Assembly (NCBI GenBank): GCA_005880175.1
Contig: VBJR01000234.1
Span: 11,947-34,680, forward strand
Origin: Chloroflexota bacterium
GTDB taxonomy: Bacteria; Chloroflexota; Dormibacteria; Dormibacterales; Dormibacteraceae
Direction: 5' to 3'
Length of the DNA: 22,734 nucleotides
The notes under the pieces: model-generated
What the model saw: the letters and a program-made list of their open reading frames with translations, nothing else
What the model was told of the DNA's origin: nothing
Databases searched by the model: none
Made by a program: the position numbers and the translations under genes
Part shown: piece by piece, positions 15,858-22,734 of the stretch
How the letters are laid out: every line of letters starts with the position of its first letter
How positions within the stretch are numbered: position 1 is the stretch's first letter

Positions 15858-16387
15858 GCGGCTGTCTCGCGGACCCACGCCGCGATCGCTTCCAGGTCCC
15901 AATGGTCCGCCGTGTCCACCCGCAGGCACGGGACGCCCAGGTCGGGCGGCTCCGTGGCCGGCGGCTCCAGCCACGGCAGGCCGCTCTCCAGCCGGAGCCG
16001 GTCGTGGTGGCCGGGGTGCCGGTGCCCCGCCCCGGCCCGGGCCCGGTACCGTTCTGCCAGCACCTCGCGCGGGGCCCAGCAGTGGACCACGACAGCGTGG
16101 CTGGCGGCGGCGACCAGCTGCCGCAGCCCCGGCTCCGACCGGCCGAGCGCGAAGTTCGCCTCCAGCACGAGGCCGGCCCCGGTCTCCAGGTGCGAACGGG
16201 CCAGCGCGAGGATCACGGCGAACGTCGCCTGGCCCAGCCGCCGCGACTGGTCCACGTCCTCGGCGCCGAGGCTGTCCATCAGCGCCTCCTTGACCAGGTC
16301 CTTGGCGACCAGGGGCAGTCGCAGCGCGGTGGCGAGCGGGACCGCGACGGTGGTCTTGCCCGAGGCCGGCGGCCCGGACACGACCAC
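15845..16387 (-). CDS. P-loop kinase-like AAA family ATPase
   Basis: 180-aa small P-loop phosphotransferase-like protein. Walker A GPPASGKTT is at residues 5-13, then LPLVAKDLVKEALMDSLG (the kinase-type 'lid/substrate' start), VLEANFALGRSE and CWAPREVLAERYRAR, resembling zeta-toxin/chloramphenicol-phosphotransferase-type kinases of unassigned substrate. GTG 16387 is the only plausible start; 11 nt separate it from the TPM-domain gene upstream, so the two are probably co-transcribed. No antitoxin-like partner ORF is beside it, which argues against a toxin role. Confidence 0.75.
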   Translation of the reverse strand: MVVSGPPASGKTTVAVPLATALRLPLVAKDLVKEALMDSLGAEDVDQSRRLGQATFAVILALARSHLETGAGLVLEANFALGRSEPGLRQLVAAASHAVVVHCWAPREVLAERYRARAGAGHRHPGHHDRLRLESGLPWLEPPATEPPDLGVPCLRVDTADHWDLEAIAAWVRETAAYIR

Positions 16388-16398
16388 CAGCGGCGCCG

Positions 16399-17208
16399 TC
16401 AGAAGCTGCCTCCGCCCGAGCTGCTGCCGCTCGACGCTCCGCCGTCCCCGCCACCGCCGGTGTACGTGCTCGACGCGCCCGAATCGGTGAAGAACGACGA
16501 GTCCGAACCGCCGTACCCGGGACGGCCGCCGCCCGGCGGCCGGTTCCAGCCCCCGCCCCTGGCGATGAGCAGGCCGAACCCGAGGATCACCGCCGCGATC
16601 GCACCGAGGCCGAGCAGCGAGGCCGCGACCGCGCCCGCCGGTGGGGTCTGGTCGGGCGCCGGGCTCGGCGGCGCCTCCGGTGCGCTCATGTCGCGCGCCA
16701 CCACGAGCAGCGCCGCGCTCACGGCGCCGGCCAGGTCGCCCGCCGCCAGCCGGGACCGCATCGTCGCGTCATAGATCCCCTGCAGCCGGCCGTCGTCCAG
16801 CCGGTCGGCGTGGGCCGAGCCGATCACCAGCGCGGTGGAGCCATGCCTGATGTCCGCGGGCTTCAGGTTGAGCAGCAGCACGAAGCCGTCCTTCCGCCCG
16901 GCCGAGCTCTCGACCGCCCACGTGTCCATCAGCGCCCGGGCGTCCTGCCGCGTCGTCGCGTCGTCGGCGTCCTTGCGGCGGACGTACACCACGGTCGGGG
17001 CGCCGGCCTGGTCCACTGCGGCGGCCGACCGCTCGAGGTCGCTCACCTGGGCCGGGGTCAGCGCGCCGGCGGGGTCGTACACGTGCTGGCCGGGGACGCG
17101 CTGGCCCCAGTCGTCGGCCAGGGCGGCCGTCGCGCCCAGCCCGAGCACGGCGACCGCGGCGGCCGCCGAAGCCAGCACCGTCCGGCGAGCGAGTCGTGCC
17201 AGTCTCAT
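16399..17208 (-). CDS. TPM-domain (YgcG-like) exported membrane protein
   Basis: 269-aa protein. An N-terminal signal sequence (residues 1-31, basic start RLARLARR, hydrophobic core, cleavage near ALA) is followed by VYDPAGALTPAQVSDLERSA, the start of the TPM (TLP18.3/Psb32/MOLO-1) domain, extending to about residue 170 with GFVLLLNLKPADIR. Next come a Pro-rich linker, one transmembrane helix (about 193-217) and a low-complexity Gly/Ser tail ending GGGSF, typical of YgcG-type proteins. Some TPM domains are weak acid phosphatases or help complex repair; the role here is unknown. It starts 37 nt after the dnaE2 stop on the same strand. Confidence 0.85.
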   Translation of the reverse strand: MRLARLARRTVLASAAAAVAVLGLGATAALADDWGQRVPGQHVYDPAGALTPAQVSDLERSAAAVDQAGAPTVVYVRRKDADDATTRQDARALMDTWAVESSAGRKDGFVLLLNLKPADIRHGSTALVIGSAHADRLDDGRLQGIYDATMRSRLAAGDLAGAVSAALLVVARDMSAPEAPPSPAPDQTPPAGAVAASLLGLGAIAAVILGFGLLIARGGGWNRPPGGGRPGYGGSDSSFFTDSGASSTYTGGGGDGGASSGSSSGGGSF

Positions 17209-17245
17209 GCCAGACCAACGCGGTCAGGCGTCTCCGGGTTCGCTG

Positions 17246-20200
17246 CTAGTGGTAGTCGTGCGAGCGGCCGCCGCCGGCCGCGCCGTCCAGCGGCGCGATC
17301 GACGAGGCCAGCAGGGACCACACGTTGTCCACGCTCTGGACGACCCCGTCGATCACCAGCACGGGGTGGGCGCACTGGTGCCGGAAGCGCTCGTACACGT
17401 CCGGCTTGATCGTCACGTTGACGTGGCCGGTCTCGTCCTCGAGCGTGAAGAACCGGATCTTGTTGGCGGTCGCCGGCGCCTGCCGGGTGATGACCAGGCC
17501 CGCGACCCGGATCTCGCGGCCGGCCGGCTGCCGCGCGGCCTCCGAGCTGCGCAGCGCCCCCAGCGCCCGCAGCCGGTCCCGGTAGAAGTGGATCAGGTGG
17601 TGGCCGGTGGAGAGGTCCGAGATCCGGTATTCGAGCCGGGTGGTCTCCAGCTCGGTCAGGCCGGGCAGCGGCGGGGCGGCGGCGGGCAGGCGCAGCTCGG
17701 CCTGGACCGGCACCCGGCGGCGCAGGCCCCGCCCGTCCCACCGCTCCTGCCAGCCCCAGAGCAGCTCGCGCCGGGGCGCGCCGAACGCGTCGAACGCGCC
17801 GACCATCACCAGGTTGCGGACCGCCCGGGCGCCGACCGGCGCCCCCCGCAGCCGCTCCACGAAGTCGTCGAACGAGCGGTACGCGCCGGCCCGCTCGCGC
17901 TCGGCCACGATGGCCCGCTCGCCCGTCTCGCCCAGGTCGCGGACGTAGTTGAAGCCGACGCGGACGGTGTCGTGGCCGGCACCGAACGGCAGGCAGCGCG
18001 CGGCCGAGGCGTTGACGTCCACCGGCAGCACCTTCAGGCCGTGGCGCTTGGCGTCCTCGACCAGCACGCTCGGGTGGTAGAAGCCCATCGGCTGGTTGTT
18101 GAGCAGCCCGCACGTGAACTCGGCCGGGTACTTGAGCTTGAGCCAGACGGTCTCGTAGCTGGTGCGCGCGAACGCGGCCGCGTGGGAGCGGCAGAAGCCG
18201 TAGACGGCGAACCCCTCCAGCGTCTTGAAGAGGTCGTCCGCGATCGCCTCGGGCACGTCGCGCGACCGGCAGCCGGCGACGAAGTCCGCCTTCAGCGCCT
18301 GGAACTGGTCGCGGGGCAGGTGGCGGGTCATCGCCCGGCGGAACCGGTCGGCGCCCGTCGCGTCCATGCCGGCCACGTCCATCGCGATCTGGATGATCTG
18401 CTCCTGGTAGAGGATCACCCCCAGCGTGTCCTCCAGGATCGGCCTCAGCGACTCGTGCGCGTACGTCGGGAACTCTTTGCCCTGCTTGCGCCGGATGTAC
18501 GGGTGGACGGCGTTGCCCTGGATGGGGCCCGGCCGGATGATCGCCACCTCGACGACCAGGTCGTTGAACGCCGCCGGCCGGGTGCGGGGGAGGGTCATCA
18601 TCTGGGCCCGGGACTCGATCTGGAAGACGCCGATCGTGTCCGCGGCCGCGCACATCTCGTAGACCTCGGGGTCGTCGAGCGGGAGGGCGTCCAGGTCGGG
18701 CCGCTCGCCCGTCGCCCGCTCGACCAGGTCCAGCGTCTCCGCCACCACCGAGAGCGTGCGCAGGCCGAGCATGTCCATCTTGATCAGGCCCAGGTCCTCG
18801 ATGTCGTCCTTGTTGAACTGGACGACCACGCGGCCCTCCATCCGGGCCGGCTCGACCGGGGCGATGTCGATCAGCGGGCGGCCCGTGACCACCATGCCGC
18901 CCACGTGGATGGAGAGGTGGCGCGGGAAGCCCTGCACCTCCTCGACCAGGCGCAGGAAGTGGCCCCACAGCGCCGAGTCCAGCCGCTCGGGCGCGTTGGC
19001 GGCGATGTCGGCGTTGGTCTCGCGGGCGTCCGCGAACCAGCGGTCCACGCCCTTGGCCAGGCGGTCGATCAGGTCGGGGGGGAAGCCCAGCGCCTTGCCG
19101 ACCTGGCGGATGGCCATGCGGGGCCGGAACGTGACGACGTTGCAGACCATCCCGGTCCGCTCCCAGCCGTACGTGTCGTAGATGTACCGGATCACCTGCT
19201 CGCGGTGGGCGGTCGAGAAGTCGATGTCGATGTCCGGCATCGTCTTCATGCCCTCGTGCAGGAACCGGTCGAACAGGAGGTTGTGCGCGATGGGGTCCAC
19301 CCGGGTGATGCCGAGGGCGTAGGCGACCAGGGAGTCGGCCGCCGAGCCCCGGCCCTGGCAGGGCACGTGGCTGCGCCGGGCGAACTCCACCAGGTCCCAG
19401 TTGATCAGGAAGAACTCGGCCAGCCCGGTCTTCTGGATCACCTGCATCTCGCGGTTCAAGCGGTCCATCACGTCCGGCCTCCGGCCTCCGTACCTCTGCT
19501 GGACGCCATCGTCGGCGATGCCCCACAGGAAGTCGAACGCCTGCTTGCCGCCAGGCACCGCGAAGCCCGGCAGGCGCACGTCGCGGAAGTCGAGCGCCAC
19601 CTGGCAGTCGTCGGCCAGCTCCGCGGCCGTGGCCACCGCCTCGGGGAGCTCGCGGAACAGCTCCGCCATCTCGTCCGGCCCCTTCAGCACCTGCTCCGAG
19701 TTGGCGGGCAGGCGGTCGCGGACCTCCTCCAGCGTGGCCCGCTGCCGGATCGCCGTCAGCACGTCGTGCAGCGGCCGCCGGGCGCGGTCGTGGTAGCGGA
19801 CGTGGTTGGTCGCGACCGTGCGCAGGTCCAGGCGCCGCGCCACGTCGACCCGCTCGTCCAGCACCCATGGGTCCTCGGGCCGGAGGTGGTTGTGCACCTC
19901 GACGAGGACGCGGTCCCGGCCGAGCGAGCCGAGGAGGGCGCGCAGCCAGTCCTCCTCGTCGCTGGCGGCCAGGCAGTACAGGTCGCCGCTCAGCTCCCGC
20001 AGCGTCGCCAGCGTGGTCCGGGCCTCGCCCTTGGGCTGGTCGAGGTGGGCCTGGCTGAGCAGGCGGCAGAGGTTCGAGTAGCCGGCGCGGCTGCGGGCCA
20101 GGAGCACCAGGTCACGGCCGTCCACCTCCAGGCAGGCGCCCACCACCCCGTGCACGCCGGTCTCCTCGCAGGCGTTCAGGAAGCGGACGGCCCCGTAGAC

Positions 20201-20332
20201 GCCGCCCGTGTCGGTGATGGCCAGCGAGCGCAGGCCCAGCTCTCGCGCCTGGAGGACCAGCTCGACGGGGTGCGAGGCGCCGTCCAGGAAGGAGAAGTTC
20301 GAGTGGCAGTGGAGCTCGGCGTAGTCGGCCAC
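17246..20332 (-). CDS. dnaE2: Error-prone DNA polymerase DnaE2 (ImuC)
   Basis: 1028-aa C-family polymerase, the catalytic subunit of the SOS mutasome that copies damaged DNA with ImuB. N-terminal PHP domain begins MADYAELHCHSNFSFLDGAS. The catalytic aspartates are in MPDIDIDF (Asp367 and Asp369) and KMDMLGL (Asp520); GRGSAADSLVAYALG precedes them. An OB-fold region near the end reads IRVAGLVITRQ then FFTLEDETGHVNVTI. The C-terminal GGGRSHDYH matches the short conserved DnaE2 ending. Length is in the DnaE2 range and shorter than replicative DnaE. GTG 20332 lies 6 nt after a TAAGAT -10 element whose spacer holds a LexA box, so it can be SOS-induced and translated leaderless, independently of imuA-imuB. 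Confidence 0.96.
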   Translation of the reverse strand: MADYAELHCHSNFSFLDGASHPVELVLQARELGLRSLAITDTGGVYGAVRFLNACEETGVHGVVGACLEVDGRDLVLLARSRAGYSNLCRLLSQAHLDQPKGEARTTLATLRELSGDLYCLAASDEEDWLRALLGSLGRDRVLVEVHNHLRPEDPWVLDERVDVARRLDLRTVATNHVRYHDRARRPLHDVLTAIRQRATLEEVRDRLPANSEQVLKGPDEMAELFRELPEAVATAAELADDCQVALDFRDVRLPGFAVPGGKQAFDFLWGIADDGVQQRYGGRRPDVMDRLNREMQVIQKTGLAEFFLINWDLVEFARRSHVPCQGRGSAADSLVAYALGITRVDPIAHNLLFDRFLHEGMKTMPDIDIDFSTAHREQVIRYIYDTYGWERTGMVCNVVTFRPRMAIRQVGKALGFPPDLIDRLAKGVDRWFADARETNADIAANAPERLDSALWGHFLRLVEEVQGFPRHLSIHVGGMVVTGRPLIDIAPVEPARMEGRVVVQFNKDDIEDLGLIKMDMLGLRTLSVVAETLDLVERATGERPDLDALPLDDPEVYEMCAAADTIGVFQIESRAQMMTLPRTRPAAFNDLVVEVAIIRPGPIQGNAVHPYIRRKQGKEFPTYAHESLRPILEDTLGVILYQEQIIQIAMDVAGMDATGADRFRRAMTRHLPRDQFQALKADFVAGCRSRDVPEAIADDLFKTLEGFAVYGFCRSHAAAFARTSYETVWLKLKYPAEFTCGLLNNQPMGFYHPSVLVEDAKRHGLKVLPVDVNASAARCLPFGAGHDTVRVGFNYVRDLGETGERAIVAERERAGAYRSFDDFVERLRGAPVGARAVRNLVMVGAFDAFGAPRRELLWGWQERWDGRGLRRRVPVQAELRLPAAAPPLPGLTELETTRLEYRISDLSTGHHLIHFYRDRLRALGALRSSEAARQPAGREIRVAGLVITRQAPATANKIRFFTLEDETGHVNVTIKPDVYERFRHQCAHPVLVIDGVVQSVDNVWSLLASSIAPLDGAAGGGRSHDYH

Positions 20333-20338
20333 CTGAGA

Positions 20339-20368
20339 ATCTTAGAGAACAAGTGTTCGGTAAGCCAA
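20339..20368 (-). promoter_or_regulatory. SOS-regulated promoter of dnaE2
   Basis: On the minus strand TTGGCT (20368-20363), an 18-nt spacer, and TAAGAT (20344-20339) form a promoter. The TAAGAT ends 6 nt before GTG 20332, the spacing for a leaderless start. The LexA box fills part of the spacer, so a bound repressor would block the polymerase. Confidence 0.65.
20347..20358 (-). promoter_or_regulatory. LexA (SOS) box before dnaE2
   Basis: GAAC-ACTT-GTTC (minus strand) is a perfect match to the Gram-positive LexA operator core GAAC-N4-GTTC, located 14 nt before the dnaE2 start between its -35 and -10. Confidence 0.85.
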
Positions 20369-20375
20369 GGGACAT

Positions 20376-20630
20376 CTAGTCGTACACCCGCTCCAGGTAC
20401 CAGGCCCCGCCGGCGCGGTCCCGGTAGATCTCGCACATCAGCCGCTCGCGCAGCAGCACCCGCCAGTACTCGCGGGAGACCGGCGAGCTCGTCCACCAGT
20501 CCACCTCGATGATCCAGCGCACGACCGGGCGTACGGGCCCGGCGAGCGGCCGGCCCTGGACGTGCCGGGGCTGGCCGGCGTCGTCCACCTCGACCTCCAG
20601 GGGCTGCGGCGGGTCGAGCAGCTGGGTCAC
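20376..20630 (-). CDS. DUF6504 family protein of the mutasome operon
   Basis: 84-aa protein of a family (DUF6504) that I know as a frequent neighbour of imuB and dnaE2 in high-GC bacteria; no biochemical role is established to my knowledge. The visible pattern is a short N-terminal linker, PVVRWIIEVDWWTSSPVSRE, a basic turn YWRVLLRERLMCEIYRD, and the family-typical C-terminus GGAWYLERVYD. GTG 20630 overlaps the imuB stop by 4 nt (GTGA), so it is translationally coupled. The second LexA-type promoter follows immediately downstream, separating it from dnaE2. Possible role as a small mutasome accessory subunit is inference. Confidence 0.8.
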   Translation of the reverse strand: MTQLLDPPQPLEVEVDDAGQPRHVQGRPLAGPVRPVVRWIIEVDWWTSSPVSREYWRVLLRERLMCEIYRDRAGGAWYLERVYD

Positions 20631-21784
20631 GCCGGCACCAGCAGGTGCCGCTGGCCGGCGAGCGGGGAGGTGCCGAGCGCCCGGCGAACGGCCAGCGCCA
20701 CCTCCACGCCGTGCCGGTCCTGCAGCCGCTCCAGCGCCGCCCGCACCTCCTCGGCGGAGCCGTCGCCGCCCATCCAGAGCCGGAGCTGGCGCCGGCCCGC
20801 CGCCTCCAGCTCGGGCACCTCGACCGTGACCTCGGTCACCGGCGCCGCCGGCCGCCACTCGCGCAGCCAGGACGAGACCAGCCCGAACAGCTCCGCCGCG
20901 CTGGAGAGCGGGTGCCGGACGACCGACTCGCGCGACTCCTCGGGCGCGCCCTCCCCGCCGAGCCGGACCCGGACCTTCCGCGCCCCGGCGCCCTTGTCGC
21001 CCAGCTCCCCGGCCAGGTCCCCGCACAGGCCGCGGGCCACGAAGAGCAGGGCCTCGCGGTCGTCCACCGGCGGCTCCAGCTGGCAGCGGGCGCCGGGGAC
21101 GAGCAGCGGCCGCCAGGGCGTGAGGGGGAGGGGCTCCTCGCCTCGCGCCAGCAGCGCCGCGATACGGCCCGCCTTCCCGAGCTGGCTCTCGAGCTGCCGG
21201 GGCCCGAGCGCGGCCACCGCGCCCAGCGTGCGCAGGCCCAGCAGGTCGAGGCGCTCCAGCTGCTCGGCGTCCAGGTCGAGCTCGGCGACGGGGAGGGGGG
21301 AGAGGAAGGCGGGCACGTCCTCCACCTGGAGCAGCCGGCCCGGCCGGGCCCGGGCCGCCGCCAGCGCGGCCGCGAACGGGCCGGCGGCCAGGCCCAGCCG
21401 GGGCTCGACCCCGGCCGCCGCGCGCAGGCAGCGGCGGGCGGCGGCGATGGCGCGGCCGGGCAGCGGGAGGCCCGTCAGGTCGAGCCAGGCGCGGCCGTCC
21501 AGCCGGACCTCGACCTCCGGCGCCAGGTCGTAGAGCTGGGCCGCGACCCGCTCGGCCAGCCGCGACGTCGCGACCGGGTCGGCGTCCACGATGGCCGCCG
21601 CCGGGCACAGCGCCTCGGCCTGGCGCAGCGTGAGGCCGGGCCGGACGCCGGCGGTCATCGCCTCGGCGCTCGCGGCCAGCACACGGCCGTCGCCGCCGCC
21701 GACCACCGCCGGCGCGCCGGTCAGCTCGGGCCGCCGGGCCAGCTCCAGGTGCGGGATCAGACCGCAGCAGACGCGCCCGGCCAC
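20627..21784 (-). CDS. imuB: ImuB, inactive Y-family polymerase-like mutasome subunit
   Basis: 385-aa Y-family homologue that recruits DnaE2 and ImuA to the sliding clamp but does not polymerise. Family marks: N-terminal CCGLIPHLELARRPELTGAP, SAEAMTAGVRPGLTLRQAEALCP, the palm segment RAWLDLTGL, HhH-like LDLLGLRTLGAVAAL, and a C-terminal RRQLRLWMGG where Gln333-Trp337 matches the QLPLW-type clamp-binding motif of mycobacterial ImuB. The acidic catalytic residues of active Y polymerases are not seen. It is short; there is little sequence after the clamp motif, whereas mycobacterial ImuB is above 500 aa. GTG 21784 is chosen because GGTGGAG sits 5 nt upstream; it overlaps imuA by 28 nt. Confidence 0.9.
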   Translation of the reverse strand: MAGRVCCGLIPHLELARRPELTGAPAVVGGGDGRVLAASAEAMTAGVRPGLTLRQAEALCPAAAIVDADPVATSRLAERVAAQLYDLAPEVEVRLDGRAWLDLTGLPLPGRAIAAARRCLRAAAGVEPRLGLAAGPFAAALAAARARPGRLLQVEDVPAFLSPLPVAELDLDAEQLERLDLLGLRTLGAVAALGPRQLESQLGKAGRIAALLARGEEPLPLTPWRPLLVPGARCQLEPPVDDREALLFVARGLCGDLAGELGDKGAGARKVRVRLGGEGAPEESRESVVRHPLSSAAELFGLVSSWLREWRPAAPVTEVTVEVPELEAAGRRQLRLWMGGDGSAEEVRAALERLQDRHGVEVALAVRRALGTSPLAGQRHLLVPA

Positions 21785-22518
21785 GGCTCCACCACCACCG
21801 CCGGGGTGCGCTCCACCTCCCGGGGCCACTCCGCCGCCGGCAGCCGCGGCCCGCGCGGGTAGCGCAGCACCAGCTCCGCCTCGGCGCCGGGCGCGGCCAG
21901 CTTGTTCTTGACGCAGCGCAGCACGCTCCGCGGCCCGGCGAGCCTGCCCCGCGCGGGCTCCCAGCCCAGCAGCTCCAGCTCCAGCGTCAGGCTGGAGGCG
22001 TGGGCGAGCGCCCGCTCCCCGCCGCCGGCGACGACCAGCACGATGCTGCCGGAGCGGGCGGCGGCCGACTCCAGCGGCCCCAGGGCGGGCTCGGGCAGCT
22101 CCTCCAGCACCAGCGCGAAGCCGGCGCCGGCCCGGGCCAGCGCGACGGCCGCCTCGCCGGCGACCGCGGGGGTGGGGGGCCGGACCACGGTGAGGGCGCC
22201 CAGGTCGGCGCCCATCCGGTCCGGGATCCACGGGTCGAACCGCCGGCGCCGGCGGTCGATCACGACGGCGTGCGCGTGCTCCCGGGTGGCGGTGGCGAGC
22301 ACGGCCAGCGCCAGGCTGAGCTTGCCCGCGCCGAGGGCGCCCTGGAGGACGCTGACCCGGCCCCGGGGCAGGCCGCCGATGCCGCTCAGCCGGTCCACCG
22401 CCGGCAGCCCGGTGGGCCAGGGCCGGGCGGCCGGCAGCCGGGCGGCGTGGACGAGCGCGTGGCCGCCGAACCGCACGTGGATGGCGCCGATGGCGTGCTG
22501 GAGCTTCTCTCTGGGCAT
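21757..22518 (-). CDS. imuA: ImuA, RecA-like mutasome accessory protein
   Basis: 253-aa RecA-superfamily protein of the ImuA type, which binds ImuB and RecA and supports DNA-damage-induced mutagenesis. Visible: TGLPAVDRLSGIGGLPRGRV (37-55), a Walker A-like loop GALGAGKLS (60-68), a Walker B-like strand FALVLEELPEP, and LRCVKNKLAAPGAEAELVLR near the C-terminus. ATG 22518 is the first gene of the operon; a TTGACA-N17-TAGTCT promoter with a LexA box lies about 50 nt upstream. The ImuB start lies inside its 3' end. Confidence 0.88.
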   Translation of the reverse strand: MPREKLQHAIGAIHVRFGGHALVHAARLPAARPWPTGLPAVDRLSGIGGLPRGRVSVLQGALGAGKLSLALAVLATATREHAHAVVIDRRRRRFDPWIPDRMGADLGALTVVRPPTPAVAGEAAVALARAGAGFALVLEELPEPALGPLESAAARSGSIVLVVAGGGERALAHASSLTLELELLGWEPARGRLAGPRSVLRCVKNKLAAPGAEAELVLRYPRGPRLPAAEWPREVERTPAVVVEPWPGASAAV

Positions 22519-22530
22519 CAGGTCAGGGGC

Positions 22531-22547
22531 TTGACGAGGGCTTGACG
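22531..22547 (+). repeat. Short direct repeat GGGCTTGACG x2 in the imuA leader
   Basis: TTGACG occurs at 22531-22536 and 22542-22547 within two near-identical 11-nt units. On the plus strand these resemble -35 elements for the divergent TfoX-like gene, but no good -10 at correct spacing was found. Meaning unclear. Confidence 0.4.
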
Positions 22548-22565
22548 GGGGGAACGGCAGGGAGC

Positions 22566-22594
22566 AGACTACGAACAGATGTTCGCAATGTCAA
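22566..22594 (-). promoter_or_regulatory. SOS-regulated promoter of imuA operon
   Basis: On the minus strand TTGACA (22594-22589, perfect -35), a 17-nt spacer and TAGTCT (22571-22566) form a strong promoter driving imuA-imuB-DUF6504. The LexA box lies inside the spacer, the same layout as at dnaE2. Confidence 0.75.
22573..22584. promoter_or_regulatory. LexA (SOS) box between imuA and the TfoX-like gene
   Basis: GAAC-AGAT-GTTC is a perfect GAAC-N4-GTTC operator. It lies 55 nt before imuA on one side and 26 nt before the TfoX-like gene on the other, so LexA could repress both. Confidence 0.85.
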
Positions 22595-22609
22595 GGCAAG
22601 AGGTGAGCG

Positions 22610-22734
22610 GTGGGTGACGACGCTCCGGTCACCCTGGAGCGGATGCGGAACCTGGGCCCGGTCATCGCCGGCCGCCTGCGGGCGGTCGAGATCACGACGC
22701 CGGAGGAGCTCAGGAAGCTGGGGGCGATCGAGGC
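22610..22734 (+). CDS. TfoX C-terminal-domain protein, partial at window edge
   Basis: The first 41 codons of a gene running off the window. The sequence LERMRNLGPVIAGRLRAVEI then TTPEELRKLGAIEA matches the helix-hairpin-helix-like TfoX_C domain (LxNLGPxxAxxLxxxGIxTxxDLxxLGA), which occurs alone in many bacteria or fused to the Sxy/TfoX N-domain. No TfoX N-domain precedes it; the protein starts directly with this domain. Start GTG 22610 has AGAGGT 6 nt upstream. Divergent from imuA and close to the shared LexA box. Biochemical role of stand-alone TfoX_C proteins is not established. Confidence 0.72.
   Translation, partial: MGDDAPVTLERMRNLGPVIAGRLRAVEITTPEELRKLGAIE

Noticed and set aside
16835..20512. 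1225-codon open frame on the plus strand opposite dnaE2
   Set aside because: It is the mirror of the well-conserved dnaE2 gene; the product is a Val/Arg/His/Gln-rich string with no domain, as expected from third-position G/C on the other strand.
1..22734. CRISPR arrays, rRNA genes or complete insertion sequences
   Set aside because: No regularly spaced repeats, rRNA segments or intact transposase with terminal repeats were seen.

Overview
This window is high-GC, densely packed bacterial DNA. GTG and TTG starts, 4-nt GTGA stop/start overlaps, LexA boxes of the GAAC-N4-GTTC type and a DUF6504 gene beside imuB and dnaE2 suggest a high-GC Gram-positive-type lineage (Actinobacteriota, or a relative such as Dormibacterota or Chloroflexota). 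The phylum is inference; no marker gene settles it.

Left part (1-4250) is accessory and partly decayed. It holds a frameshifted, truncated phospholipase D-like gene, a HIT-family gene, a small basic coiled-coil protein, the tail of an IS66-type transposase, a short unknown ORF, a GNAT acetyltransferase and the C-terminal remains of a large serine recombinase. The recombinase remains lie against the 3' end of an intact tRNA-Ser(GCU), so this looks like the eroded end of an integrated element.

Central part (4343-10348) is metabolic. On the minus strand, an unrecognised 295-aa protein, a nitrilase and a DinB-like protein form a three-gene operon with overlapping ends. Divergent from it on the plus strand run moeB-like, larE, mtnA (methylthioribose-1-P isomerase) and mtnP (MTA phosphorylase). 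The last two are steps of methionine salvage. The moeB-like gene lacks about 21 residues around its conserved ATP-binding lysine.

Next (10341-15857, plus strand) comes a chain of overlapping membrane-protein genes: a PH-like two-helix protein, a PMT-family protein mannosyltransferase that has lost its catalytic loop and reading frame, a large GT-C-like membrane protein, and a GT39 glycosyltransferase. They suggest polyprenyl-phosphate-sugar-dependent glycosylation at the cell surface.

The right part (15845-22734) is the clearest system: a minus-strand SOS mutagenesis cassette imuA - imuB - DUF6504 - dnaE2, followed by a TPM-domain secreted/membrane protein and a P-loop kinase. Two perfect LexA-type boxes are present, each inside a promoter spacer: one before imuA, a second before dnaE2. 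A TfoX C-terminal-domain gene starts divergently from the imuA box and runs off the window. Several other genes have a -10-like hexamer 6-9 nt before the start codon, suggesting leaderless mRNAs.
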